This document shows positions 49,974-59,235 of a stretch of 64,000 bases of DNA, piece by piece. The notes beneath the pieces are model-generated. The model had not been told where the DNA came from. It did not search any database and saw nothing but the letters and a program-made list of their open reading frames with translations. The stretch lies in contig JAKAXU010000005.1 of NCBI GenBank assembly GCA_021816455.1, positions 1 through 64,000 on the forward strand, in the 5' to 3' direction. The DNA is from Acidobacteriota bacterium (GTDB lineage: Bacteria > Acidobacteriota > Terriglobia > Terriglobales > Acidobacteriaceae). Position numbers and translations under genes: made by a program. Positions within the stretch are counted from its first letter, which is position 1. Each line of letters opens with the position of its first letter.

Positions 49974-50984
49974 CTAAAAGCGCTGCGGCGTCTCCCATCG
50001 GCCGTTGCGGGCGGAGGCAAAGACGGCATCGATCACCGCCATATTGCGCACGCCATCGAAAACCGGCACAGGCACGGGAGCATCGTCCAGAATGGCACGC
50101 GAGAACACATCGCCCTGCAACGTGTATTGATCGCAGGCCGGAAATGTTTCGGTCGTCACTTCGCTCCCAAACAAATCGCCGTCGGTATCGAGGAAGATAC
50201 GGGTGACGCGGTCGGGAGGCATATTGAAGGGTATCTCGATTTCGATGCGACCGGCTTCGCCAAAAAACTGAATGCGCTGGCAGGGAATCATCTGCGTGGA
50301 GCAGGTGAAGATCGCCTGGCCAGCGGCAAATTCCAGCATTGCCGAGGTCAGTCGGTCGACGCCGCTCTGCGGGTCGCGATCGATCATTCCCACCACGCGC
50401 AGCGGCTCATCGGCGAAGGCGTGGCGGGCGGCGTGGATCATGTAACAGCCGATGTCAAGCAGCGCTCCGCCGCCGGAGTCCAGCCGGTTGCGGATGTTCT
50501 CCGGGTCCGTGTTGTGATAGCTGAAGACGCCGACGATCGAAAGCAGCCGACCGATGGCGCCTGTGCGCAGCAACTGCTCGACGCGAACCCACTGAGGAGC
50601 CGTGCGCACCATGAAAGCTTCGCCGATCTTGACGCCCGTTCTCCGCTCCACTTCCAGCAATCGAGCAGCATCCGCAGCATCCATGCCCAGCGGCTTTTCA
50701 CAAAGCACATGCTTGCCCGCCTCGGCAGCGCGAATCGTCCAGGGAACGTGAAGTTGATTGGGCAGCGGGTTGTAAATGGCGTCGATCTCCGGGTCTTCGA
50801 GCAGCTCTTCATAGCTGCCATAGGCCCGTGCGATGCCGAGAGCTTCGGCCGCCGCAAGCGAGCGGGCGAGGCTGCGGGAAGCGATGGCATCGACCGTGGA
50901 GAAAGCGCCAGCCTGCATGGCCGGGATGACCTTGTTGAGTCCAATGGCCGCTGTACTGAGCACGCCCCAACGAATCGTATTCAT
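49974..50984 (-). CDS. Gfo/Idh/MocA family oxidoreductase
   Basis: This 336-residue NAD(P)-dependent sugar dehydrogenase-like protein has an N-terminal Rossmann domain (IRWGVLSTAAIG, NPLPNQLHVPW, CEKPLGMD with the conserved Lys) and the C-terminal alpha/beta domain (LLDIGCYMIHAARHAF). The Rossmann loop is a STAAIG variant. The gene starts inside the stop of the GH127 gene (overlap 50981-50984) without its own ribosome-binding site, so translation is coupled. It probably oxidises a sugar released by the neighbouring glycosidases; the substrate is unknown. Confidence 0.93.
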   Translation of the reverse strand: MNTIRWGVLSTAAIGLNKVIPAMQAGAFSTVDAIASRSLARSLAAAEALGIARAYGSYEELLEDPEIDAIYNPLPNQLHVPWTIRAAEAGKHVLCEKPLGMDAADAARLLEVERRTGVKIGEAFMVRTAPQWVRVEQLLRTGAIGRLLSIVGVFSYHNTDPENIRNRLDSGGGALLDIGCYMIHAARHAFADEPLRVVGMIDRDPQSGVDRLTSAMLEFAAGQAIFTCSTQMIPCQRIQFFGEAGRIEIEIPFNMPPDRVTRIFLDTDGDLFGSEVTTETFPACDQYTLQGDVFSRAILDDAPVPVPVFDGVRNMAVIDAVFASARNGRWETPQRF

Positions 50985-52924
50985 GATGAAGATGATGATA
51001 CGTCGATAGACCCGTAAGCAAATCCGAAGTCGGTGCAGAATCGTTTACTCAAGAGGCTTCCTCCGTCCGGGAGAAGAGGAGTGTCCGAATGGGTTGGCGG
51101 GCGAGTTGCCACGCCGACTTCCTTGTTGTTTTCAGGTAAAGGCTGGCTTTCCTCGGGAACCGCGCCAGGGTCGGTCGTCGTGAGGAAGAGAAATTCCCAG
51201 GATGTACTGAGTTGACCGGTCTGTTCGGCGGCGGCGCGCAACGTCACGGATTCCTGTTGGTCCGGAAACTCGGCGGGCGTGTAGCGAAGGGTGGTCACGG
51301 CGATTGGGACGGTAAAGCGTTGGCTGGAATGCCTTACGCCAGATGGCGCAGCATTTGTTGCGCTGGCGAGCTTGTTTCCGGTAGTGAGGTCATTGAAGTA
51401 CCTTGGGTTGTCCGACGCCGATGCACCCAGGAGCCAGGGGCCGTAAAAATACGCAACTCGTTCCTGACGAGTCGCTTCGGTTCGAAGCGACATGGCGTAG
51501 TGGACAGCAAGGACGTCGCCGGCTTTCCAACGGCGGCGTATGTGGATATATCCCTTGTCAACTGGAGATGGGTTGACGATGTTGTTCAGCCGAATGGTCA
51601 GGGATTTTGCCCACTCCGGCTTGCGGATGCGAAGCGATGCGGGCGCTTCGCCGCCGGATGTAATCGTAATCCGGATGGTGCCATCTTCGGCAAGCGAGGA
51701 CGTTGCAGATGCCGAGAGGCTGGCGGTTTCGATGTGGCTGTCAATCGGCAAGTCGTACCACAAGGCTTCATCTGCGCTATGAAAGGCATGGGTCCAGATC
51801 TCTGGAAAGTAACGCAGTCCATGCAGGGTGCAGCACCACCAGGCGCGTACCGCTCCGTCACCGTGAAAGCCGGTGTCGGATAAAACGCGATGTCCGAAGT
51901 CGCCCGTATCGAACTGATTGAACGCGAGTTCATTGAATGTTGTGCGCTCCGCCATTGTCAGATACTTTGGATCGCCCGTGGCTCTCCAAAGAGAGAGATT
52001 GAGGCGAAGCCAATCGGCTTCCGCGCATCCCTCGGTGCGATGCTTGTTCGGAGTCCAGCCCTCGGGAACACCTCCCGTAATCAACAAATCCGGCGACTGG
52101 ACGATGTCCAGCCATGCGGCTTCGCATTGCCGCAGGAACCGTGGATCGGAGGTTATCTGATAGAGATCCATAACTCCGCGCAGACTGGTGAGATAGCCGT
52201 GGACATGATCGCCGGGACGCCTCGCAATGACAGCGGCAATCTGTTCTGCAAGAGTTTTATAGCGGCTATCGTGGGTGACCAGGTAGAGGTTTGCGAGGCC
52301 TTCTGTCTGCTGCGTCCAGCAGATATAACTGGAGGCGAAGTGCGCCGCGCCAAACTCGTCGCGGATTTCTTTGGAGAGCATGAGCGGACTGATGCGCACC
52401 AGGAAATTTCCGAGGCGCGTGCATGCGGCGAGCACAGATTCGGAGGGCTTGTAGCGGTAATACTCAAGCAATCCCACGAGCAGTCGGCCATTGCCCCAAA
52501 GCAGAGCCATATCCTGGTCTGTCGGTTTCTCGTAATGAAAGTCACTGCCGAAGTATCCGTCTGGTTTTTGCAGCGCGAGGATTCTTTCGACGAGGCTATC
52601 CAGGCCGGGAAAGCTGGTGTGACAGACGCGGGCAGCAGTCGCCAGCGCCCCAACGTATCGGCCTGAAAGATCGCCACTGTATTCGGTAAACCGACGTCCC
52701 GGAGCAGGGCGAACATCCGCCAATAAAAATTCCTCCGTATAGGCAGGACAAGCTCCACTGAGAACACGTTGCAGCGTGATTTCATAACGCTCGCGCAGGG
52801 GTGCATCGGTTGCAGGAGACTCAGTCCCGGATTCAACCGGGGCGTGCGATGCAAAGGAAAGCGGAGCTGCGCCTGCAAGCAGCGGAACAGAAGCTGCGGT
52901 TCTGAGAAATTTTCGCCGGTTCAT
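50981..52924 (-). CDS. Exported glycoside hydrolase family 127-like protein (beta-L-arabinofuranosidase type)
   Basis: This 647-residue protein has a twin-arginine-like signal (MNRRKFLRTAASVPLLAGAA) and an (alpha/alpha)6-barrel. GH127 uses a zinc-bound cysteine nucleophile held by Glu-x-Cys and Cys-Cys motifs; here these are TEGC (Glu298, Cys300) and WWCC (Cys364, Cys365). The C-terminal half is beta-sandwich-like. The last about 60 residues are low complexity, ending in five serines. It probably releases L-arabinofuranose from plant glycans or glycoproteins. AAGG lies 5 nt before the ATG. It is coupled to the Gfo/Idh/MocA gene and divergent from the GH35 gene. Confidence 0.88.
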   Translation of the reverse strand: MNRRKFLRTAASVPLLAGAAPLSFASHAPVESGTESPATDAPLRERYEITLQRVLSGACPAYTEEFLLADVRPAPGRRFTEYSGDLSGRYVGALATAARVCHTSFPGLDSLVERILALQKPDGYFGSDFHYEKPTDQDMALLWGNGRLLVGLLEYYRYKPSESVLAACTRLGNFLVRISPLMLSKEIRDEFGAAHFASSYICWTQQTEGLANLYLVTHDSRYKTLAEQIAAVIARRPGDHVHGYLTSLRGVMDLYQITSDPRFLRQCEAAWLDIVQSPDLLITGGVPEGWTPNKHRTEGCAEADWLRLNLSLWRATGDPKYLTMAERTTFNELAFNQFDTGDFGHRVLSDTGFHGDGAVRAWWCCTLHGLRYFPEIWTHAFHSADEALWYDLPIDSHIETASLSASATSSLAEDGTIRITITSGGEAPASLRIRKPEWAKSLTIRLNNIVNPSPVDKGYIHIRRRWKAGDVLAVHYAMSLRTEATRQERVAYFYGPWLLGASASDNPRYFNDLTTGNKLASATNAAPSGVRHSSQRFTVPIAVTTLRYTPAEFPDQQESVTLRAAAEQTGQLSTSWEFLFLTTTDPGAVPEESQPLPENNKEVGVATRPPTHSDTPLLPDGGSLLSKRFCTDFGFAYGSIDVSSSSS

Positions 52925-53204
52925 GGTGGACCTTCGTGCAACGTTACGGCTGGGTTGAATTTTACCCTTATTTTCACTTCCCCCTGTTCCAAAAGTGCCG
53001 AAGATTTCAGTGCGCCGTCTCGCCTTATCTGGAGAGAGCTACAGACAGATGGCTTGCACCAAACTCTTCTTCGACTCCGATCGCAGCGGGGATTTGCGCT
53101 CCTTCGCCGTCGTTCTCACCGCGGGTTTTTTGCCTTTACCCTTGTACTCTGCATCCATTTTCTGTTTCACTCACAGTCGTTAACGTATTCCATTCGGAGT
53201 TCCG
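52925..53204. promoter_or_regulatory. Divergent control region of the GH127 and GH35 genes
   Basis: This 280-bp AT-richer gap must hold promoters for both directions. TGCAACGTTACG (52937-52948) resembles half of a LacI-family operator, with its central CG, and CGTTAACG (53178-53185) is a perfect 8-bp palindrome near the GH35 start. Both are weak matches; no gene is supported in the gap. Confidence 0.4.
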
Positions 53205-55079
53205 ATGCACTGGCGAACCCTTGCTCTTTCTTTGCTTGGTCTTTCTAGTTTCATAGCAACGTCTGCGGCTCCGCTGCCAACTTCCAACGGGGTCATCACC
53301 ATTGATGGCGACCATTTTGTGCGCGATGGCAAGCCCTATCAAATACTTTCAGGGGCGATCCACTATGCGCGGGTGCCTCGCGCGGACTGGCGCGATCGAC
53401 TGGAAAAGGCGCGCGCCATGGGGCTGAACACGATCGAAACTTATGTCTTCTGGAACCTGCATGAGCCAGCGCCGGGGGTCTTCGATTTCTCCGGGCAGCT
53501 CGATGTGGCGGCGTTCGTTCGACTGGCGCAGGAAGAAGGACTGAACGTGATTCTGCGGCCCGGGCCGTATGTCTGCGCCGAATGGGAAGCGGGCGGGCTG
53601 CCGGCATGGCTCTTTTCCGATCCTACGCTGAAGGTGCGCACAACCGACCCTCGTTTTCTCGCTGCTGCAGGGCGCTATCTTGATCGCGTGGGACAGGAAC
53701 TGTCCCCATTGCAGGCCAGCCACGGAGGTCCGATTGTTGCGGTACAGATTGAGAACGAGTACGGCTCCTACGGTCACGACCGCGCGTACATGCGGGCGAT
53801 TCAACAGGCGCTGGTCCATGCCGGATTTGGCAGTTCCCTGTTCTATACTTCGGACGGCGCAGAGATGCTGGCCAACGACGCCTTGCCTGGCGTGCTGGCC
53901 GCAATCAACTTCGGGCCAGGGAACGCGCGCGGCGAGTTCGCCAAGCTGAACAAATTTCGCCCAACCGGCCCGCGCATGGTGGGCGAGTACTGGGACGGAT
54001 GGTTCGACGCCTGGGGCAACAAGGAGCACGTGCATACCGACGCCGCGCAGCAGGCGAAGGAACTGGACTGGATGCTGGCCCAGGGCTACTCGGTAAATCT
54101 CTACATGTTTGAGGGTGGAACGAGCTTCGGCTTTATGAATGGAGCAAATTTCCAGACCGGGTCAAACGATCACTATAGCCCGCAGACGACCAGCTACGAC
54201 TACGACGCGCCGCTCGACGAAGCGGGTCGCCCGACGAAAAAGTTTTTCCTCTTTCGCGACGTGCTGAAAAAATATTCCCCCGGCCCGTTGCCGCCGTTGC
54301 CTGTGCCGCAGCGCTTTGCTGCAATTCCAGCGTTTACGCTCGACGAGTCGGCATCGCTGTGGAGCAATCTCCCGCTGGCGATTCACTCGGATCATCCGCT
54401 GCCGATGGAAGAGTTGAGCAAAGCGAAAAACGGAAAAGATCAGGCCTACGGCTACATCCTCTACCGCACGCACTTCACAGAGAAACGCGCAGTCAGAAGC
54501 GAGCTGAAGCTGACCAAGTTGCACGACTACGCTGCTGTTTATGTGAACCAAAAACGGGTCGGCATGATCGATCATCGGCTCGGCGAAGATTCGCTTTCGC
54601 TGCCGCTCGACGCGGGCCGCAATACGCTTGATCTGCTGGTGGAAAACACCGGGCGCGTCAACTATGGACCACACCTGCAGGATGGTCAGTCAGGCATCAC
54701 AAAATCGGTGCAACTGGGTGGAGAAGAGATCACCGGATGGGAGATTTTCTCGCTTCCCATGATTAGCCCGAAGAGCGTAGGTGGATTTTCTCGCAAGCCG
54801 GTCGATGGTCCGGCATTTCATCGCGGACACTTTACTCTGGCGACCACCGTGAATTCGTTCCTTGATACCAGCAAGCTGGGCAAAGGCTTTGTTTGGGTGA
54901 ATGGTCACAATCTCGGACGGACGTGGTCGATTGGCCCCGAGCATTCGCTGTATCTGCCGGCCGCATGGCTTCATGCAGGAGAAAACGAAGTGGTGATCTT
55001 CGACTACACCACGCTTTCGCCACAGACAACGCTACGCGGGGTAACCGAGCCTGTCTGGTCTGGAAAAGCAGCGCATTGA
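53205..55079 (+). CDS. Exported beta-galactosidase, glycoside hydrolase family 35
   Basis: This 624-residue protein has a signal peptide (about 1-22). The GH35 (alpha/beta)8 barrel shows LSGAIHYARVP, ETYVFWNLHEP, RPGPYVCAEWEAGGLPAWL, the acid/base Glu185 in QIENEYGSYG and the nucleophile Glu261 in GEYWDGWFDAWG. C-terminal beta domains contain GKGFVWVNGHNLGRTWSIGP. It removes terminal beta-galactose from side chains such as xyloglucan or arabinogalactan. GGAG lies 5 nt before the ATG. It is divergent from the GH127 gene, with a strong terminator downstream. Confidence 0.95.
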   Translation: MHWRTLALSLLGLSSFIATSAAPLPTSNGVITIDGDHFVRDGKPYQILSGAIHYARVPRADWRDRLEKARAMGLNTIETYVFWNLHEPAPGVFDFSGQLDVAAFVRLAQEEGLNVILRPGPYVCAEWEAGGLPAWLFSDPTLKVRTTDPRFLAAAGRYLDRVGQELSPLQASHGGPIVAVQIENEYGSYGHDRAYMRAIQQALVHAGFGSSLFYTSDGAEMLANDALPGVLAAINFGPGNARGEFAKLNKFRPTGPRMVGEYWDGWFDAWGNKEHVHTDAAQQAKELDWMLAQGYSVNLYMFEGGTSFGFMNGANFQTGSNDHYSPQTTSYDYDAPLDEAGRPTKKFFLFRDVLKKYSPGPLPPLPVPQRFAAIPAFTLDESASLWSNLPLAIHSDHPLPMEELSKAKNGKDQAYGYILYRTHFTEKRAVRSELKLTKLHDYAAVYVNQKRVGMIDHRLGEDSLSLPLDAGRNTLDLLVENTGRVNYGPHLQDGQSGITKSVQLGGEEITGWEIFSLPMISPKSVGGFSRKPVDGPAFHRGHFTLATTVNSFLDTSKLGKGFVWVNGHNLGRTWSIGPEHSLYLPAAWLHAGENEVVIFDYTTLSPQTTLRGVTEPVWSGKAAH

Positions 55080-55181
55080 AATCAATCCGCCACCATACTC
55101 CCCAACCGATGTGAACTCCTCCAGTCGGGGATTGGGATGGAAGAGGCAAAAACTATTGGCGAGCCTGGAAAGCAGCAATCA

Positions 55182-55217
55182 AACTGTTGCCGATGGTGTG
55201 CATCGGCAACAGTTTTC
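55182..55217 (+). terminator. Strong bidirectional terminator between the GH35 and His-rich genes
   Basis: A perfect 15-bp stem (arms ending CTGTTGCCGATG and complement) with a GTGTG loop is followed by TTTT on the plus strand. The mirrored A-tract serves the minus-strand His-rich gene that ends at 55232. Confidence 0.92.
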
Positions 55218-55231
55218 ATGGGGGGAGCCTG

Positions 55232-55465
55232 TTATGCGGCTGCTGTTTCTTTTTTCATGAGGTTGTTATCTGCATGATTTTTGGCCGCTTCCTCGGTGTG
55301 ATAGACCGCGTGGTGGCCGTGTCCAGCAGCAATTTCAGAATGAAATGCGGCCTTTTCGTGATTGCCGGTTTCGTGATGTTTCGCTGCTTCGTGATGATGC
55401 TTTGCAGCGAGTTCGTGGTGCTCGGCTGCCTTCTTGTGGTGCTCCGCACCCTTATGAGTTGTCAT
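55232..55465 (-). CDS. Small histidine-rich helical-repeat protein
   Basis: This 77-residue protein has 17 histidines in repeated helical units of the type AEHHKKA-AEHHELA-AKHHHEA-AKHHETG, followed by GHGHHAVYHTEEA. It has no signal peptide. The pattern is known from small uncharacterised proteins of many proteobacteria and acidobacteria. Clustered His pairs suggest binding of Zn, Ni, Cu or Co, or pH buffering; neither is proven. The ATG at 55465 has GAGGAG 8 nt upstream; an in-frame start at 55483 lies before that site and is rejected. The gene stands alone and ends in a strong terminator. Confidence 0.85.
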   Translation of the reverse strand: MTTHKGAEHHKKAAEHHELAAKHHHEAAKHHETGNHEKAAFHSEIAAGHGHHAVYHTEEAAKNHADNNLMKKETAAA

Positions 55466-55677
55466 GTTTTGTACTCCTCTCAAATATCACCGCAAGTCTT
55501 TCCAACGGCTGCAAGTAGTATCGGACGGTGAAAAACCCGGGGACTGAGCAGATTCGCTCAGGAGCGATCCGACGGGGTGGCTCGGCCGTACTTTTCCTGC
55601 TTTCTTTTCGGGACAGATGAGGACGCCCCAGCGGTGTCTGGGATGGATAAAGAGCAGAACTATGGGCCATCGACGGT

Positions 55678-56823
55678 CTACGTGTTGACTTCAGGCCCTT
55701 CGCTCAACTGCACCTGAACGGTGCGTTTGCGGCGACCGCGGTAGAAGGTGACGGAGACGGTATCGCCCGGCTGGTGCCGCTCCAGGATGGAGCTGATGTC
55801 GGCCGTATCGGTGACCGGCTGTCCGTCGATGGCGACGATGAGGTCACCGCCGAGGATGATGGGGACGTTGCCCAGATAGGCCTGCTCATTACCTCCGCGA
55901 ATGCCGGCGCGATCGGCCGCTCCGCCCGGAACCACGCGCTGGACGAGCACGCCGGCTTCGACGGGCAGCCCCATCTGATCGGCGAGGTCGGGACCGATGC
56001 CGAGCGAGACGATGCCGAGCGTCGGACGGCGAACACGCCCGTAGCGCATGAGGTCGCCCAGGACGGCCTTGGCGGTGTTGATGGGAATGGCGAAGCCGAT
56101 GCCGGAGCTTTGCTCTGCGCCGCCGGTGGCGATGAGCGAGTTGATGCCGATCACATCGCCGCGCGAGTTGAGCAGCGGGCCACCGGAGTTGCCTGGATTG
56201 ATGGCCGCGTCGGTCTGGATGGCGTCTTCGATAGGCGCGCCCTGCGGGCCGCGAATGGAGCGGATGGAGCTGATGATGCCCTGGGTCATGGTTCCGCTGA
56301 GGCCGAAGGGATTGCCGATGGCGTAGACTTTCTGGCCAACGACGAGGCCGCTGGAGTCGGCCAGAGTGACGGGCTGGAGGTTGGGCGCGTCGATCTGGAG
56401 CAGCGCCAGGTCGTGGACGCGGTCATAGCCGACGATACGGGCCTTGAAGTGGCGCTTGTCGCTGAGCATGACCTCGATGCGGTTGGCGTCTGCGATGACG
56501 TGGAAGTTGGTGAGCACATGACCGGCTTTATCGAGGATGAAGCCGGAACCCTGGCCCTGCTGCGGTACCTGCCCATAAAAGAAGTCGAACTTCATGGCCG
56601 TGGAGGTGATGTTGACGACCGACGGCAACACGCGCTTGTAGACGTTGATGTTGTTCAGCTCTTCGGAATCATAGGCAGGCGCCGCGTGGGCCTGGGTGAG
56701 TTCGAGCGCAGAACGGCTGCCGCTGACCGGCAGAAACCCCGCAAGCTGACGCGGCGGATGGGTTGTGAAATACCAGAATCCACTGACCAGCAACACCACC
56801 AGCAACAGTTGCCGCAATCGCAT
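55678..56823 (-). CDS. HtrA/DegP-type periplasmic serine protease (S1C) with one PDZ domain
   Basis: This 381-residue protein has an N-terminal membrane anchor or uncleaved signal (MRLRQLLLVVLLVSGFWYF). The trypsin-like domain has its triad in TNFHVIAD (His108), HDLALL (Asp138) and GNSGGPL (Ser213). A single C-terminal PDZ domain follows (about 275-375, GVLVQRVVPGGAADRAGI and GGDLIVAIDGQPV). One PDZ plus an anchor places it with DegS/HhoB-like proteins in envelope quality control or stress signalling. GAGGA lies 6 nt before the ATG. Confidence 0.95.
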   Translation of the reverse strand: MRLRQLLLVVLLVSGFWYFTTHPPRQLAGFLPVSGSRSALELTQAHAAPAYDSEELNNINVYKRVLPSVVNITSTAMKFDFFYGQVPQQGQGSGFILDKAGHVLTNFHVIADANRIEVMLSDKRHFKARIVGYDRVHDLALLQIDAPNLQPVTLADSSGLVVGQKVYAIGNPFGLSGTMTQGIISSIRSIRGPQGAPIEDAIQTDAAINPGNSGGPLLNSRGDVIGINSLIATGGAEQSSGIGFAIPINTAKAVLGDLMRYGRVRRPTLGIVSLGIGPDLADQMGLPVEAGVLVQRVVPGGAADRAGIRGGNEQAYLGNVPIILGGDLIVAIDGQPVTDTADISSILERHQPGDTVSVTFYRGRRKRTVQVQLSEGPEVNT

Positions 56824-56975
56824 CGCGTTTCCTCGTCTTTCGCTTGTTTTCCGCCCCGCAGGACGGAGCCGCGCGGGGGGAGATTTTTTACTGCCTGTTC
56901 TCTATGATCGCAGTTTTTGGCTGCAAAATCTCTTTTCCGATGCACAAGAGGCGCTTCGTGTCGCGGGCCTGATGG

Positions 56976-57674
56976 TCAGTCCGGAGCCTGCGCCGCGTTC
57001 TCGGCCCGCAATGCCTGCCAGAGGTTTTCCGTTCGCTCCAGAAGCTGGTCCACGGTGCCGTCATTGACGAGGACAAAATCGGCTCTTGCAGCCTTTTCTT
57101 CCTCGGGCATCTGGCGCTGCATGCGCGAGCGCGCGTCGGCGACGAGTTGCTCGTCGGATGGGAACGCTGCGGATAGGCGCGCGGCGGCGCCCCGGGCCAC
57201 GTAGCGGGCGATGCGCAGCGGTTCGGGAGCGGTGACCAGGACAACGCGGTCAAACCGGCGGCGCCAGTCTGCGAGCACTCCGACGCTTTCGCCGCGCAGG
57301 CGGGCGTCGCGCTCCACCTCGAAAATGAGCGCCGACTCAACGACCGCGATGGCGGCAGGATCGCTGGCGAAGAGCGCGTCCATCCACTGGCGCTGCGCTT
57401 CAATGACGGCTGGATGGACGATGGCGTTCAGCTCGGCGAGACGTCCGCCGTTAAAGGCAAGCTTTGCCAGAGCGGCGCGGTCGAGACGGCCATCGGGAGC
57501 GACGACGGTGGGGCCGAAGTGCTCCGCAATTGCGTTGTAGACGGGCTGGCCCGGTTCCATGAGTGCGCGACCCAGTTCGTCTGCCTCAATGACGTCTGCG
57601 CCAAGCTGGCGCAGGCGGGCGGCTACGGTGCTTTTGCCGCTGCCGAGTCCGCCGGTGAGTCCGACGCGGAGCAC
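56976..57674 (-). CDS. coaE: Dephospho-CoA kinase
   Basis: This performs the last step of coenzyme A synthesis, phosphorylating the 3'-OH of dephospho-CoA. The 232 residues have the P-loop GGLGSGKST (8-16), IEADELGRAL, HPAVIEAQRQW and VVESALIFE of the family, plus the RMQRQMPEEEKAARADFVLVN lid/core segment. The GTG at 57674 starts 4 nt after the folD stop with GAGGA about 10 nt upstream; the long open frame further upstream is out of frame with folD and not coding. It forms an operon with folD. Confidence 0.94.
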   Translation of the reverse strand: MLRVGLTGGLGSGKSTVAARLRQLGADVIEADELGRALMEPGQPVYNAIAEHFGPTVVAPDGRLDRAALAKLAFNGGRLAELNAIVHPAVIEAQRQWMDALFASDPAAIAVVESALIFEVERDARLRGESVGVLADWRRRFDRVVLVTAPEPLRIARYVARGAAARLSAAFPSDEQLVADARSRMQRQMPEEEKAARADFVLVNDGTVDQLLERTENLWQALRAENAAQAPD

Positions 57675-57678
57675 AGGG

Positions 57679-58593
57679 TCAGAGTCCTCGCCGCAGCCGA
57701 GCGGCTTTGACGGTATTGGCCATGAGCATGGCAATCGTGAGCGGACCGACGCCGCCGGGCACCGGCGTGTAGGCACCGGCCAAAGCGAAGGCGTGGGGAT
57801 CGACATCGCCGACGAGGACGGCGCCGCGGCGCGCGAAGGTCTCTTCTCGCCTGGCGTCACCGGCGAAGAATCGCTCGAACTCGGCGCGGTCGGTGATGCG
57901 ATTGATGCCGACGTCGATGATGGTTGCTCCGGGTCGGACCATCTCGGCGGTGAGAAATCCGGCACGTCCGATGGCGGCGACAAGGATGTCGGCCTCGCGC
58001 GTGATGCTGGCAAGATCGCGCGTCTTCGAGTGGCAGAGGGTGACGGTGGCATTTTCATGGAGCAGCAGCATGGCGACGGGCTTGCCGACGATGTCACTGC
58101 GTCCGACGACGACCGCGCGCGCGCCGGCGATCGGGATGCCGCTGCGTTTGAGAATCTCAATGACGCCGGCCGGAGTGCAGGGGGCGAGCGCAGGCCGCCC
58201 GGCCTGAAGGCGACCGGCGTTGACGGGATGGAAGCCATCGACATCTTTTTCGGGCAGGATGGCGTCGAGCAGCCGTTTGGAGTCTACCTGAGGCGGCAAG
58301 GGCAACTGGAGCAGAATGCCGTCGATCTCTTCGCGGCGGTTGAGATCTGCGACGAGAGCGAGCATCTCATCGGTGGTGACGGACTCCGGCGGGGTCAGCA
58401 TTTCGCTGTAAATGCCAAGTTCTTCGCAGGTTTTCACCTTGTTGCGAACGTAAATCTCCGAAGCCGCGACGTGGCCAACGAGCACCGCGGCCAGACCGGG
58501 CCGAATGCCGCGCGCGGCCAGCGCGGCGACCTCGGCGGCGACCTCCTGACGAATCTGCGCGGCGATGGCCGCTCCATCGAGAATCCTTGGCAT
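57679..58593 (-). CDS. folD: Bifunctional methylenetetrahydrofolate dehydrogenase/cyclohydrolase
   Basis: FolD interconverts 5,10-methylene- and 10-formyl-tetrahydrofolate with NADP. The 304 residues show SEIYVRNKVKTCEELG with the catalytic Lys52, DGILLQLPLPP, DVDGFHPVNAGRL, the nucleotide-binding VVVGRSDIVGKPVAMLL and the closing TPVPGGVGPLTIAMLM signature. The ATG at 58593 has GAGGA 6 nt upstream; a TTG at 58599 is less likely. It is the first gene of the folD-coaE pair. Confidence 0.96.
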   Translation of the reverse strand: MPRILDGAAIAAQIRQEVAAEVAALAARGIRPGLAAVLVGHVAASEIYVRNKVKTCEELGIYSEMLTPPESVTTDEMLALVADLNRREEIDGILLQLPLPPQVDSKRLLDAILPEKDVDGFHPVNAGRLQAGRPALAPCTPAGVIEILKRSGIPIAGARAVVVGRSDIVGKPVAMLLLHENATVTLCHSKTRDLASITREADILVAAIGRAGFLTAEMVRPGATIIDVGINRITDRAEFERFFAGDARREETFARRGAVLVGDVDPHAFALAGAYTPVPGGVGPLTIAMLMANTVKAARLRRGL

Positions 58594-58822
58594 CCTCAAT
58601 CCTCACTCTCACTTGCATCGTACCAAGTCGGCCAGATGGCGCTGCAGAATTCGTCCCGTTTTTGCAGGACGAAAAGCGCCAGTCGTCGCGCTCAGAACTA
58701 CGACATCTGACCAGATGTTGAGGGAAATACTGTTCGATTCTGCGATTGTGAGGGCAGCGAGCCTTCGCTGCACACTGCGTACGGTCAGGAATCCGGATTG
58801 GACAGGCAAGCGGGAAGCGAGT

Positions 58823-59041
58823 CTAGATCGGGGTTTTCCGGGACGCCCCGTGTTTTGCGTGCGCGTGATGCTCCTTTTTCTGCAAGCGCCGGATGGTGAG
58901 CGCCTGAAGGATGGAGACGCGAGTCCGCTCTCGACAGAGCCAACAGCGAGCCGGGAAGCGGAGTGTGAGCAGGAAAAACAGGTCAGAGACTTTCCAGTGA
59001 GACAGACGCAGGTGACTCGATCCGCAGGACGGGCAGCGCAT
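58823..59041 (-). CDS. Small zinc-ribbon protein
   Basis: This 72-residue protein has one CPSC pair at residues 3-6 (MRCPSCGSSHLRLSHWK) and a second CWLC pair at about 34-37, with a short hydrophobic stretch between them (DLFFLLTLRFPAR) and a basic tail. It resembles small two-knuckle zinc-ribbon proteins common in Acidobacteriota. A perfect GGAGGAG lies 8 nt before the ATG at 59041, which is the main reason to accept this short frame over the overlapping ones. The function is unknown. Confidence 0.72.
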   Translation of the reverse strand: MRCPSCGSSHLRLSHWKVSDLFFLLTLRFPARCWLCRERTRVSILQALTIRRLQKKEHHAHAKHGASRKTPI

Positions 59042-59235
59042 AACGACAACTCCTCCAAGGTTCAAGGCAGCGCAAGGGGGAACGAACGGAAATGAATAAA
59101 CGAACGGAAATGAATAGTTGATATATCCCGCGACGTGCTGGTAACTGGACTATAGCACGAGCATGAGGTTGGCCAAATACGCGGCCCTCCCGTGGCGATG
59201 CGGAGACTGGCCCTCCGACGGAGGAGAGAAGTCGT

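Noticed and set aside
55774-56907. 377-residue plus-strand frame opposite htrA
   Set aside because: Antisense frame; the catalytic triad is intact on the minus strand.
57675-58244. 190-residue upstream extension of coaE
   Set aside because: Overlaps folD out of frame; coaE homology begins at the GTG 57674.
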